Source: Jacaranda mimosifolia (Eukaryota > Streptophyta > Magnoliopsida > Lamiales > Bignoniaceae). From it: DNA of 64,000 bases. The stretch is from assembly GCA_018894105.1 (NCBI GenBank), contig CM032118.1:33460690-33524689 (forward strand), written 5' to 3'. Under the pieces are notes generated by a model. It was not told where the DNA came from. It saw nothing but the letters and a program-made list of their open reading frames with translations, and ran no database searches. Made by a program: the position numbers and the translations under genes. Shown here piece by piece: positions 45,956 through 59,245 of the stretch; position 1 is the first letter of the stretch; each line of letters starts with the position of its first letter.

Positions 45956-46723
45956 TTATCATAACAAAACTCCTCAATATATGTATCGTGGAGCAATACC
46001 TTGCAAAGTAATTTTTTATATATAATGATGAATTCGAATATTAGCAATGTAGTTATGGAAAGAAAAGATGCAAGGTGTTTTTTTTTTTTTTTAAATATTG
46101 GTCGAAGAATAGTTGGAAAAACTGATAGAAAGTAGTGAAATTGTATTTCGATATTAGCAAAAAGTAAGTTACAATTTATATAAGGTTTTGAAGTCAGGTA
46201 ACACAATTTGGTGAAGTGATACATTACGATATAATGATATTAATGTGGTAAAAATTTTATAGATACTGTTGGAAATATCAAGACCATTAGAACAGCGAGG
46301 ATGGTGAATGTATCTAGACTCTTTGGAATTGTAAATAAGAGAGCATCTTTTCTTCTCAGGGAATAGATATAGCAGTGCGAAAATTTCAGAAAAATTTATT
46401 ACCGGTGCTGAATGAAAGTGAACCAACGTTCTTCCTTATACATACATAGTAATAAAAAATCGATTCGTTTGCTTTGCAATGCATGTAAAGAGATTTTTTG
46501 TTATCAAAAGTTCTCGAAAGTTTTCATTCATTTTGCGAATAATTTTTTTATTTTAAAATCTTAGTGTTTATAATTTTTTTCTTGATGAACTTGGGTCCAT
46601 TACAGTTTTGTTTCCCTTCTTCCTAGGCATAATTGCTCTTGGCCTCTTTGGCCTTTTTATTTAATTAATTAACTTAGTCTATAAGACCTTTTTTAGTCCT
46701 TTACTAATTTGAACTTGTAGTCT
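45956..46723. other. Gene-free stretch
   Basis: AT-rich, with a poly(T) run at about 46078-46092. No gene, RNA gene or transposon terminus recognised. Confidence 0.4.
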
Positions 46724-46738
46724 TAATAATCCACATCA

Positions 46739-46919
46739 TTTTTTATTTTTTTTTTAAGATAAAACGGTAGAACTTTTATTAATAAAAACTGGTCAAACAG
46801 ATACAATTCAAGACACAAACATCAAAAGAAATAACAATTAAATGGACGCAAATAAACTTGATTTTTTCTGAGTATTCAAATAATCAGTGAGATACTTGAA
46901 AGTAAACTAGAATGTGTCA
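46739..46919 (-). mobile_element. Short poly(A) retroposon insertion (LINE or SINE type)
   Basis: The 181-bp insert begins on the plus strand with a T-rich run, the poly(A) tail of a minus-strand insertion. It continues with AAGATAAAACGGTAGAACTTTTATTAATAAAA, where TTATTAATAAAAG-type 3' ends are common in plant L1 elements. A perfect 15-bp duplication, TAATAATCCACATCA, flanks it (46724-46738 and 46920-46934), the hallmark of target-primed reverse transcription. It could be a 5'-truncated L1 end or a SINE. Confidence 0.75.
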
Positions 46920-47681
46920 TAATAATCCACATCAATTACACATGAAGTAATTGTACTACACCCAGCAGTGTAAAAATGTTATGCAAAATAGAACTCTTTA
47001 TTTTTTGCTCGTTAGCTTTTTCTCTAAACCTCTTATTATAGTTTTATAATTATTTGCATTTAGTTTTGAGTGGTGAGATACCCTATTTATCCTTAGTATA
47101 AAATCTATGCAAACGATATATAGATCAATATTGCAAATAATCATTATCTCACTTACTTAGAAGTTAGAAGTAGCATGTTTAGTGGCTTGTAGCCCAACAA
47201 TATCAGTCTCCCCTATTATGTGGGAGGTCTTGTATTTGATTCGAAATGGGTGCGTTGTGCATTTTATGTGCATTGTGTATACTTTATACTTCCATTCATT
47301 TGATTTGAGAATAGAATAATATTGATTTGTTGAAAGGATAAAAGATTGTCATTTGTAATGCTCCATCTCTCTCTCTCTCTCTCTCTCAAAAAAAAAAAAA
47401 AAAGAAGTGTAACACAAATTTCCGTATTTGCAAAATGAAAATTACAAAACAAGAAAGATTATATAAATTAAAATTTATTTAAATTTATGAATCGTGGATA
47501 CAATTTTTAATATAATCCTCTAATGCTTTTGTTCAAAATGATGGTTTGAAACTTCAAAGGAAAAATCCAACACTTTGATCTCCTCAAAAATTGATTTGAT
47601 TCTTTTATAACGTTAATTTGAGGGTTGCTCAACATAATCACAAATCAAATGTTGCAATTTAATGAGCACTGTGATGAACTC

Positions 47682-47880
47682 TTTGATTTACGCCTTAAAT
47701 ATCATGGATCTCTTTGATTTGATTGATAGAATTGTGGAACCTCCTTCAGTGATCCCCTTGCTATGGTATACTTGAAAAACCTTGATGTACGCCTTAAATA
47801 TCATAAATACTCTTGAATTTGATTGAAAGAATCGAAGAACCTCCTTTAATGTTTCTCTTGCTTTGTTGTGGAATAGTGTT
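47682..47880. repeat. Tandem duplication, about 99 bp unit
   Basis: TTTACGCCTTAAATATCATGGAT...ACCTCCTTCAGTGATCCCCTTGCT recurs as GTACGCCTTAAATATCATAAAT...ACCTCCTTTAATGTTTCTCTTGCT about 99 bp downstream. The sequence to about 47960 has a minus-strand TATAAATAG and could be part of an LTR promoter, but no LTR ends were found. Confidence 0.55.
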
Positions 47881-48529
47881 GTTATTGTTGTTATAGTGTC
47901 TTTGGCTTTTTAGAGGTCACTTCTATTTATAATCATAGGGAACGAGCTCTTGTCATAATTATTTGATGAAATGACACAATTTGATTGACCCTTAATATCA
48001 TAAGATGTAATTTGGATTATCAAAAATTTTCATTTGCTTCCTTATTTTGTAAGATATAATTTGATTGCCTCAATTTCATATTGACAATATTTGATTTATC
48101 TGTCAATTCAATACTTTATTTAATTTTGAAACTTAATTTTAATTTAAAAATATAAAATCGATGAGCTGGCCAAGAAAATTTCCATGTCTACAAGAAGATA
48201 ATTAATGTGAAATTAGGGCAATAACTTTGGTTTAGATGCGATCAAATGAGGGGAGGAATGAATGGTTTTTCCAAGCAATTATGTAAGAAATTGAAGTAGG
48301 GATAGGATTCCACATTTAAAATCATGAAAAGCAAATTTTAGGCCGCAAAGAAAAAGAATTGTTGTCCTCATTAAGGAAGGAAGTGCGGATATGGACGAAG
48401 ACCAAATCAGCAGAAGATCATATATATGTTACAACTCAAATCTTAATCGTGCCCACTGACGTTTCAATTCTTTCAAAAATAAAAAGCCAATCAAAGATGA
48501 TAAAATCCCGAAAAGGGACCAAATCATTA

Positions 48530-50718
48530 AGGATAATTGGCACTTTGCACCCTGAAAATACATTTAACAAGCACTTTGTATTTTTAAAATATAAAAATGA
48601 AAGAATATATTTTGGAAATATATTTCCTTTGGCAAATTGCATCCCAAATAATTTTCTGTCAAGACAACTCAATTTAGACGAGGACAAAATTGTCCAAACA
48701 CCTTCTAAACAACTTTCTTACCATCATTTAATAAAGTAATTTTAGAATTTTATGTGTAAAGTCAAAATTTTCATACAAGTCCACAAAAATAAAAATAAAA
48801 ATGAAGATAGAAAACAATGAAACGACCAAACTCATGACACCATTTAACTTATTCAAAAAAATTGAAAAAAGTCATCCCATCATTTGATCATTTTTATTTT
48901 TCTTTTTTCGTGAACTCAATTTCAAGTCTCTATTTTTTTTTTTTTTTCAATTATAACTAAATTTAAGACCCAATACATGTACATAAAGGTTCTATATAGT
49001 ACACATATTATTCTGTATGGAATGCATCACTTGATCTCACTAATCAAATTCAATTTATTTGATTCATATTTCCTAAATTATATTATATTCCATAATTTGA
49101 AATATTAATTAAGTGTCGTAATTTAAGCACATAATTCTCTATAATTAATCTATACTAAAAGGATAATCGAAACATGCAATTCACTAATGTTTAAAAGTAA
49201 AAAATCAGTCTTTTTTTTTTTTCTCTCGCTCTCCACCTCTACAGGATCATAAGTTCGATGAGTTAAATTTTAATCTTTTTGAGATATGTGCATGTATTTC
49301 ATAATTTGCATATAGTTTTCTAATATATGTATATATATATATATATATAAATATTTGGTTTAGGAGCTAGTTAATACACAAAAAGGAAAAATAGAGCCTC
49401 AATTATTTGGTAAGTCAAAAAAAATTATATTCTAATGCCTACATTAATTTTTCATTGTTGATCATTTTTTCCACTTTTTTAATATAATGAGTTTCTTTTT
49501 AAGCCGTGGTTTATTTGCTTTTAATATTTTGTTGGTTCGATTTTTTGATAGTGGCTTATGATTTTTTTCATGATTAGATTAAATATTTATTAATATTTAA
49601 ATTATAATTAAAAATTAAATAGAATAATCTTTAAATTTAAATTGATGCTAAACTGGTCGTGGTTAATACACCAAGTAAGTAGTTTAAGTCGAATATTGAT
49701 GCATTATTTTATTTTGTTGATGCACATAATTGATGCATTCCCTTATTTTGTATACAAATACTTACTTGATTATTATATAAATGCACCAAGTAAGTAGTAA
49801 TTTTATTGGTTCAATGATTAATTGAGGCATGCATCACAATCATTTTTTTTTTTTTTTTTGTTTGTGTGTGAATTTTATTTAAAGGGTTTGGGTCCGCTTA
49901 GCAAATATAATAGATTATTCTACTTTTTACTATATAATACTTTATGGATTATTTCTTTTTTATGTAGGCAAAATATGAAAATTTATAGAAAATGTTGCAA
50001 CTCCAATTACATTTAGTTTGATGATCATAAATCTCATTTATATTAAATATTATTATATATTACTTATTTCAACTTTTAAGTTATTAACAATTAAATTTTT
50101 GTTAATTTTTTTTTAAATTAGTGTTTTTTTTTAATATTTGTAATATTTATAAAAATATAAATATCTAAACTATAGCTAATATTAAATTTAATAAAATTTA
50201 AAATTGATGATTTCAACAATTTAAAATGGCAAAGAAAACACTATTTCTTACCAAAAGATGGTTTTCAACAAAAGAATTGCAAGGAAAAAAATAAAATAAA
50301 TTCTTACCATAATCAGAAAGTTGAAGGCTATTTCTCAACATTTACACCATGACTCTTATGTTAATCAAAATATAGGGCTAATTCTATGATATTTTGAGTT
50401 TTAAGATGGTGATTGAACGATTATGAAGAAAACCCTTTGTGAATTTGGGGAAGAACAACCCTCTTTGTTCTTTTTTTACATGAGTCAGTTTTTTGGAAGC
50501 AAAGCAAAAAAAATTCTGAAAGTTTAGGTGATAGATTAATCCTAAAAGGTGTTCGAATATTTTTGCCCTTGCTTAAATTGAGTTATCTAGACGAAAAATT
50601 ACTTAAGATGCAATTTACCAAATAAATATATTTTCAGGATGTATTATGCTATTTTTGTGTTTTTAGGGTGCAAAGTGCCTTTTAAATGTATTTGTATGGC
50701 GTAAAGTGCCAACTACCC
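48530..50718. mobile_element. Non-autonomous Mutator-like element (2.2 kb)
   Basis: Left arm 48530 to about 48700 (GGATAATTGGCACTTTGCACCC, GGCAAATTGCATCCCAAATAA, CAACTCAATTTAGACGAGGACAAAATTG) is the imperfect inverse of the right arm from about 50560 to 50718 (ending GGCGTAAAGTGCCAACTACCC). Long terminal inverted repeats of about 170-180 bp are typical of Mutator-like elements. Flanking nonamers AAATCATTA (48520-48528) and AAATCCATA (50719-50727) agree at 7 of 9. No transposase is visible. The 126-codon frame at 48359-48739 runs across the left end and is not a gene. Confidence 0.65.
49149..49370 (+). mobile_element. Possible Helitron fragment
   Basis: TCTATACTAAAAGGATAATCG resembles a Helitron start, like the one at 11432, and CTAG followed by T lies at 49367-49371. 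No terminal hairpin is convincing. It would be nested in the Mutator-like element. Confidence 0.25.
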
Positions 50719-50727
50719 AAATCCATA

Positions 50728-51853
50728 ATAATGTGATTGCATGTCTCGGCACGTGCGAAAGCTGCTAGAAACCTTTCTCTTTCACTCTCCAATGGCCACA
50801 ACATTATAAGTCACCAGTCTCTATTCATTTTTGGCTGGGCCATGGACCAAATAATTATCTTTTGTAATGAGATAGAAGTTTACTCTAGTTTGGCTAGTTT
50901 AGGCTTGGAATTGAAAGAGATAGGCTTTGTCAATTCTGGATTAAACTTTTCCATAATCAGATTAGGACTGTGATTTGAGATTGAGCCATGCAAATTAAGC
51001 CACACAAAGGGATAGATGGATCACGTTGACCGATGCTTGATTAACTACTAATAACCTAATTTACGTGTAATCTAATCTTTCCCCCACTAATGGTTAAAAA
51101 TAATTAAGCATTTTTTTTAATTATTATCTTTTCAGTAAACCAGCTTTTGTGGAATGGTGATATATAGTTGATAAGGATGTGAAAGTAATGTCGTACCACT
51201 AACCAAAGGAGTTGATTTGTTTATCTGTTTAGTGGTGCATCATGCATGCTTCTACTCTGTCAAATGCTACATTAATAATGCAATTCACTCACTGTCATTA
51301 ATATTATAATTAATAATTAATAGTATTTCTAATCTCTACCATATATTAATTAACTTCCTTGCTAATATTAATTTCCTTAAATAAATGAAAAAAGGAGGCC
51401 CTGGTGACTAGTGCAAATTTTCTGTCTTTTCAGATACAGAAAAAGTACACTTTCTTCCTTGATTAGCGCAAATTTTATTTCTTTTCAGGATCAGAAAAAC
51501 TACACTTCTTATGAAAAACGATTTATTAATTAGTAATTACATTTCGTGATAATTTAGGACCGTAAATAGGTAGGATTTTATTCTATTAAAGTCTATATCC
51601 AAACAATACCCAAAACTAATACCTATTTACTTATTCTACCCACTTAGACCCATTACCTGTTGGGTTTGCTGCTTGGACCCATCACTTTTGGGTCAGGTCT
51701 AGACCCGAACTTCTTCTTCCTTCTTTTTTTTTTCGGTTCCTTTAGATTTTGTTGCTGATGGGCAGCAAAATTGCTGCTATTTTTTAAAAAATTTCTTTAC
51801 TCAATGTATTTAACATATAATTAATATTTCTTCACTCAATAATGGGGGTAAGG
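50728..51853. other. Gene-free stretch
   Basis: No gene is supported. A 78-codon frame at 50737-50973 lacks motifs. Between 51555 and 51720 the sequence has TAGGACCGTAAATAGGTAGG and many ACCCA/GGGTC motifs, possibly a truncated hAT-like end related to the element that follows. Confidence 0.4.
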
Positions 51854-53402
51854 TAGGCCTGCTAATGGGTAAGATGTTGCCCTATCCAAGCCCATACCTT
51901 AATATACCAAAATAGTTAGACATCTTGTCTTACTCAATTCATAGACCTAATTAGACCCATATCCTAAAATATTCAAATAAATATATCATAAACTAGACCC
52001 TCCCCTATCAAACCTAAGACCCATTAGATCTATGGTTGGGTCTAGTTTATTAGACCAAAATTTTGAATTGTTTTCTTTCCCAAGTTTTCTTATTGTCAAT
52101 CAAAATGCTAAAACTACATAATATTTGAATGTTAAAGTAATTTATTAATATTGACTAATTTTTTTTGCATATGTTAAAAATGCTAACTCGATTTTTTTAA
52201 ATTAAAAAAGAGTATACATTTTTATTTTATTTTTATGCATACATCAAATTTATATGGTTTGTATGAAAAGAAAGTATCATCCAAACATCCAAACATGTAT
52301 ATATTTTATAAGATACTTTTGAAACTTATAAGATGTCACATCTTATTCTTAAAGATAAATTCTTGCGATGTTCTAATAAAAATGACTTTAGAGCATATAA
52401 AAAATTAATACGATTAAAATTAAAGGAGTTCATTAAGATTTTAAAAATAAATTAGGAACTCCTTACTTTTTGAGTTTTATAAGATTATAACATCTAATTT
52501 TGAGAGTTAATTTATAAAATATACTTTTTTTAATTTGACTAAATTTTTCTAGCATCTTATAAGCTTTTATAAATATCTTAGAAAATGTTCCGAGAAGTTT
52601 ATAAGCTCATGGTCACCCAAGAACTCTCTTATAGTCTATGTTTTTTTCATCTTGGACCTTGGAGGAAAATATTTATGATAAAAAGGAAATATTTTTCTCC
52701 ACTTAGTATTGAAGAAAATGGTGAATATATAACTGTATTTGTAATAAATCTATTTTTAGAAAAAAAATAATAATACGACACATTAGTTAAGGGTATAGAA
52801 TGAAAAATTAATACATAATTTGCATAAATTGAAATGTGTAAACGAACATTTAAGAAAGAATTTTACTATTTTAGATAAATTAAGAAGTACAATAATTACA
52901 AATAAATAAATACAAAATAATTTTAATTTTTTTATTTTATATATATTAAAAATTTAATTATACACTTCAAGTATGCCATGATTATTAGTATAAATTTAAT
53001 TTTCATATAAGTAATTTGGGTTAACTAGTTAAATTTGAGTATTTGGAAAATGAGTAATTTCAAGGTATAAGATATGTGGGTAAGTTCTGCATATAAATAT
53101 AATTATACCCTTTCAATTATTTTTAATATATTTTTGAGTTTAGTTTGGCAAAAATGATAACTAAATGAAGTTATATGAGTAAAAAAGATTAAAATTGGGA
53201 AGGACGGAGTTGGAACATGGGTATTTTTTGGGTATTGGGTATTTAAGTATTTTATGGGTATAGATCCTACCCTTACCCATTCCATTTTTCTTAATGAGTC
53301 TGGATAGGGTCTGGGTCTCTTATCTATTTATTGAGTATGAGTATGGGTATTGTACTATTGTCATGGGTATGGATAGGGTTCGACTACCCATTGACAGGTC
53401 TA
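51854..53402. mobile_element. hAT-like non-autonomous element with ATGGGTA ends
   Basis: Left TAGGCCTGCTAATGGGTA and right TACCCATTGACAGGTCTA are inverse repeats at 15 of 18 positions. ATGGGTA/TACCCAT motifs crowd both ends. The flanking octamers do not match, so the target duplication is lost or the ends are from different copies. A CTTATAAG-family MITE is nested inside. No transposase domain. Confidence 0.55.
52265..52630. mobile_element. CTTATAAG-family MITE, inverted copy
   Basis: Contains ATTAATACGATTAAAATTAAAGGAG, the inverse of the family core, plus ATTTTATAAGATAC and CTTATAAGATGT motifs. Orientation is opposite to the copies at 5085 and 43093. Nested in the element at 51854-53402. 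Confidence 0.6.
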
Positions 53403-53865
53403 CGTGATGTATGAAAATATAAAAATGGTTAATTGGCCTTAAATCCCCAAACTTAATTTCATTTTTGTGTTCACTCCCTATTTGTTTTTTCTTGGTGTTC
53501 ACTCCCCATATCAATTTTATCTTTTGGAATCACTCTCTATTGGTTGTTCAAGTACCAAAATGCCCCTTATTTGGAATTTAAATTATAAAATGACTTAAAT
53601 TTTCTTCACATTCCTGAAAATGGGCGAGAAGGTGTGGCCACATTTTTTTTCCCTTTATGTTCTTTCATTCACAACTCTCTCTCTCTCTCTCTCCATTTCC
53701 CTCCATTTTTCTTTTCATCTAGAAATGCCCTATAACTATCCAGCTTTTCTCGTTTCATTTTTCTTCTTCTCACAATGAGTGATTTGTGTTTGAGGCTTGA
53801 AGTAACGTTTGCATTCTTGTTTTTTACCACCTGTCGATTTTTTTTTAAAACTTTTCATCCACATC

Positions 53866-55319
53866 CATTAATTTCGAAAAAAAAAAAAGATGACTTGAGA
53901 GCAAATTAGTAGGAAGGATTCTAGTCGGTGTTTTCCAATGGAAATAGTGGTGCAATGGACTTGGCTCCATGAAGACTTGTAGGTTCCAAGGCCATTTCTA
54001 TTGCTATTTTTGCTTGAAGACTCTTTTTCTTGAATGTATATTTGGGTTACGTTAGAAATGTGATGAATAGGAAGATGATATGATGTGATAAGATAACTGT
54101 GAGTTATTTTCACATGAGGCATGTGAGAGGCAATTTGGCTATCTGGAGTCTATACATCTGTTTATTTCTTAGTTATTATTTACTCGATTGGGATCAGATT
54201 TAGAACTCTAATTGTAAGTTATTTAATAATGAAGGTAATTTCTTCTTCATTTTTTTTTTTTTGGTTTTAATACTTTTTATCATTAATATATACTTTATTT
54301 AATTATTAATACTTGACTTGTGTAATGGTACACTTAATTTAAGGTATGATTAATTTTGGATATATTGTCAACTAAATTTTAGAGATTCTATTCAAATTAT
54401 AGTATCTTGAAGGGTGTGAAGCATATCTAATCATTTTCTATTGTTTATCCTGAAAAACATACGATTGACCCTTTTTAGTATTGTATGCTATTATTTTTAG
54501 AATAAAAAATGATCCAGTTCAGTATTTATATTGGTGTATGCAGTATTAGAACCTTAATTATATATGTGCATTAAAATATTTCTAAAACTTATTTGTATTA
54601 TTTCCTTGTTTGAAGAAATTACAAGAAGGAAATTGGAATTATATGCTTGTTGCTTTCCTCGACACATTTCTATGGTAATAGAAGAGTTGATACCCAAAAT
54701 TGGGTCCCAACACCTCCAACCAATAAAGAGAACCCAATTTCATGTATATTATCATATACCAAAGTTGAACATTGGATTCAACTAAGTTGAAGCTATCTTA
54801 AGACTCTTTCAAGTACAGAGATAGTCCTCTAGCAGATCCTTTGCCTAAATGTGTTGTTGTTGAGATTGAGATCCACCTAATGGTGATGATGGTGAAGATG
54901 ATAGTGGGGGATAAAGAAAAGAAAAAGGATAAGTGTGGTCTATTATGTTTCAACATTGATTAATCATGTGTTTAGATGGTTATTACTTGGATGATTTTAG
55001 TATTTATATATGGATGTTGAGAAGGTTATTTCAATATTTGAGTATATTGCTGCAAAAATTTTGATCGATGAGCATAGTTTAACGTATTCCAAGGATTAAT
55101 AATAATGTTTGAATGGCTATTATCTAGATGAATTTACATTTTGTATATAGACATTGAGGTGATTGTTTCAGTATTTCTCATATTCTTATTGGATAACATT
55201 TATAATTTGGGTATTTGAATGATCATAATGGATTACAATTCATAGTATAATTTAAAATTTTACTTATATATAGATATGGTAAAAATATTTATGTTACAGG
55301 TTAGTTTAAAATAAGTACA
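53866..55319. other. Left interior of the Mutator-like element
   Basis: No supported gene. A 73-codon frame at 54564-54785 and a GATGATGGTGAAGATG-rich stretch near 54880 look faintly coding but match nothing I recognise. They could be remnants of captured host sequence. Confidence 0.3.
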
Positions 55320-58300
55320 CAACGAGTGATAACTCAATACATAAATGCAATTTCAAAATACATAATTGTCAAAACTAGGTACTTTTTTGCTTATTTCCAG
55401 TATGAATGAGAGTATAAGTGATTAGATGTTGGTGTTTGTGTTCTCAACCATTTTAGCATGTGCTATTACGAGCATTATTTGAAGAAAAAATGACTTTATT
55501 GTATTAGAGTGTCTTATGTGTTGTTCCAAGCATCAAATTAAGGTTAAACTCGACATTTAGAAAATTAAGTACAAAATCATACAAAATAAAGACATAAACA
55601 GGGAAAACTCAGTATATAAATGCAGTTGCGAAGTACATAGTCTCCAAAACTAGGTACTTTTTTGCAATTTTTTAGTATTATTCTCAACACATAAGGGACC
55701 GAGTTCAATTCAACCTAATTTGGCCATTGCATAATCATAAGACCATAATGTATTAGTTCTAGGACTCATATAGTCATGATAGGTTTAGTCGTTTCTGATG
55801 GTGGTGTCAAGAGGATTCATTTGGCTCATACATTAATGGTTCATAGTACTATGAAGGAGAACACAAGAAGTTGGATGTGGGTGTTTGAATTCCCAACCAT
55901 TTCAACACGTACTATCACAACTATTCTTCAATAAGCCACGGTTTTGTTATATTAGGGTATTTTATGTGTTGTTCAATGTATCAAATTGAGCTTAATCTTA
56001 GCATTTGGAAAAGCAAGTATAGAAACACGTATAATAGATACACAACATTTACAAATTAAGTACATAAATGCATTTTTGAATTTCATAGTCGCCAAAACTA
56101 GGTACTTTTTGCGGATTTCTAGTATTATTCTCAACATAGAAGGGACCAAGTTCAATTTGGCCTAAGCTGACCATTGGATAATCATAAGACCATGACGTAT
56201 TTGTCTTCGGACTCATATAGTCATGATAGGTTCAATGGTTTTCGATGGTGGTGTCGGGAGGATCCATTTGGCTCATGCATAAATGGTTCACATTGTTATG
56301 AATGAGAGTGCAAGTGGTTGGATGTAGGTGTTTGAGTTTCCAACCATTTCAAAACGTACTATCACAACCATTTCTTCAACAAACCACGGTTTGTCGCGTT
56401 AGTGTAACACACTGAAGTTTTGAAAACTAAACCTCAAGTTAGTGTTTCAATAAAATAAAGTACCAATTCAATAAATTTGGTTAAAATAATTTTGAGTTGA
56501 ATTTAAATGAGAACTATAAATAATTTTTGACAATTGGAGGAATGAATTGTAAAGGAAAAAGGGCTTGATTGATCAAAATTATAAAGTTTAGGGGCCAATG
56601 AGAGGAAGTTGAAAGGTTAAGGACTTCAAAATAAATAAAGTAGGACTTGATTGCCCACAATTAAAGATGTTAGGGGTCAATGTGTGAAAACTAAAACTCT
56701 AGAGGGCTTAAATAAAATGTTGGGGTGCAGTTGTCAGGCGATTACAAATTCTGGGGTAAAATTGAAGTCGGCTAAAACTTGAAGGACTCAATTGAAGGCA
56801 GTTAGAAATGTTTGGGGCCGAATTGAATAAGCTGGAAAATACTTTATATATATATACACACAATTGAGGATGAAAATTAATTAAAATTTTAAAAAAAAAC
56901 CCAAACCAAATCCAACTTTTGGACCACCAAAGAATGGTCAAAAAACACCAAGCTAATCTCACAAAAAAGCTTCCCCTTAGCTCAAGGAGCAAAATCATAC
57001 CAAAAACTCCCCAAAATAATCGATGAATTGCCGAAATTTTCAATCATGGTGGAGCTCCATGGCGGCGACAATAGGTTCGACATTTTTGGCATCTAAAACT
57101 AGAAATTAAATAAGGGGTTTTGACGAGCTTGTCGAGATGAGCCTTTTGGTACCCTTTAATAGGATTTTTGATCGCTGGTGGTGGAGTAATTAGTGCTGCA
57201 AGGAGGCATTGGTGTTAGGGTTAGACGATATAATTTAGCTTAATTCATCGGCAAAGAGGAGGCAGATGGTGAAATCTATTGAGGGGTTTTGATGGGCTCT
57301 TAACCTTGGATTGTCGCCGACTCAGCCATATATGCTAATAAATTCGATTAACTTAATCAAAGAATTAAGGGATTGAAAGCATAAAACAGAAAGTTAAACC
57401 TAAAAATCTATCTGACTAAGTTTAGGAAATCGGTTCAGCGAGATTAAGAAAATCTAAAACATCCCAAGCCATCCGTATGACATTGATGAGGAGTAGTTTT
57501 CTTATATTATGCTTTAACATGTTTGCTTGATTGGAGGTAGTGCTCTGACCTAAGGTACACACCTCCAGCTTGGGGCGTTACAGTTAGGGTGTCATATGTG
57601 TTGTTCAACTCATCGAATTGAGCCTCATCTCGACCTTTGAAAAAGCAAGTACAGAAACACACATAATAGATACACAACATTTGCATAAATGCAGTTCTGG
57701 TGTAATAAATGCTAATACTGGGCATTTTTTTCTAAATTTTCTGTATCATTCTTAGCACACAAAGGATCAAGCTCAATTTGGCCTAATCTGGCCATTTCAT
57801 GATCATAAGACCATGACACATTAGTCCTATGACTCATATAGTCCTGATAAGTTCAGTAGTTTTTGATAGTAGTGTCGGGAGGATTCATTTGGCTCATACA
57901 TCAATAGTTCATACTACTATGAATAAGAGCACAAGTGGTTAGATATGGGTGTTTGAGTTCTCAACCATTTCAACACATACTATCACGATCATTTCTTCAA
58001 TGAACCACGATTTTGTCGTCTTAGGGTGTCTTATATATTGTTCCACATATCAAATTGAGCCTCATCTCAATCTTTAGAAAAACAAGTACAGAAACACATA
58101 TAAAAGATACACAACATTTGCAAATTAAATACATAAACCCAGTTCTAGAGTACATAAATGCCAATATTGGGTACTTTTTTTTTGAATTTTTAGTATTATT
58201 CTTAGCACATAAATGGTTGAGTTCAATTCGGTCTAATCTGATCATTGCATGATCATAAGACCATGACGTATTAGTCCTAGGACTCATATAGTCATGATAG

Positions 58301-59245
58301 GTTTAGTCGTTTCCGATGGTGGTGTTGAAAGGATTCATTTGGCTTATGCATTAATGGTTCATACTACTATGAATAAGAGCATAAGCGGTTGGATGTGGGT
58401 GTTTGAGTTTCTAACCATTCCAACACATACTATCATGATCATTTCTTTAACAAACCACGGTTTTGTCACTTTAAGGTGCCTTATTTTTTGTTCCATGCAT
58501 CGAATTGAGCCTCATCTCGGCCTTTGGAAAAGTAAGTACAGAAATATACATAATAGTTATACAACATTTGCAAATTAAGTAGATAAATGTAGTTCTAGAG
58601 TACGTAAATGCCAATACTTGTTTTTTTTTTTTTTTTGGATTTTCAGTGTCATTTTGAGCACATAAGGGATCGAGTTCAATTTGGCCTAATCTGGCCATTG
58701 CATGATCATAAGACCATGGCATATCATTCTCAGCACTTTAGGGATTTATAGTACCATGCATGAATGATTTAACACTACTATGAAAGAGAGCGCAAGTGGT
58801 TGATATGGGTGTTTATGTTTCAAACTATTTCAACACATGTGTATCCAAACTATTTTTTCAACAAACTATGATTTTGTCGCGTTATGGTCACTTAATTGTT
58901 GTTCTATGCATCGAATTGAGCTCATCTCGGCCTTTGGAAAAGCAAGTATTGAAACACGCATACTAAGAACACAACATTAGCTGATTAAGTACATAAAGGC
59001 AGTTCTTAGGTACATAATTGCCAATACTGGATACTTTTTCATAGATTTTCAATATCATTCTCAACACATTAGGGATTTTTGATACCATGCATGAATGGTT
59101 TCACGCTATTATAAATGAGAGTGCAAGTGTTAGATGTGGGTGTTTGTGTTCCAAATCATTTCAACATGTGTGTATCCAAACCATGTCATGAAGAAAATAT
59201 GATTTTATGATTTGGGTATGGTTATATATATTGTCTCATCTCCAC
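55320..59245. repeat. Satellite array, about seven units of about 440 bp
   Basis: The anchor TTAGRGTRTC/TTTTGTCG junction recurs at 55504, 55952, 56399 (continuing at 57584 after the inserted LTR), 58021, 58471, 58882 and, degraded, about 59211. Spacings are 448, 447, 437, 450, 411 and about 329. Units share AAACTAGGTACTTTTT or its variants, TCATAAGACCAT, GGATTCATTTGGCTCAT and GGAAAAGCAAGTA. Short minus-strand frames that recur in several units share a YLICKCC peptide, but other units interrupt them. Confidence 0.8.
56403..57582. mobile_element. Solo LTR, 1,180 bp, inside the satellite
   Basis: Begins TGTAACACACTG and ends GGGGCGTTACA, LTR termini common in Ty3/gypsy families. GTTAG flanks it exactly on both sides (56398-56402 and 57583-57587). 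Removing it restores a continuous satellite unit (TTTGTCGCGTTAGGGTGTC). Reading frames in it are not genes. Confidence 0.85.

Noticed and set aside
48359..48739. 126-codon frame resembling a small basic protein
   Set aside because: It crosses the left boundary of a Mutator-like element and overlaps its terminal inverted repeat, whose inverse copy at 50560-50718 has no matching frame.
51555..51720. Separate hAT-like element starting TAGGACCGTAAATAGG
   Set aside because: No matching right end or target duplication could be found; it may be a truncated relative of the adjacent element, so it is only mentioned.
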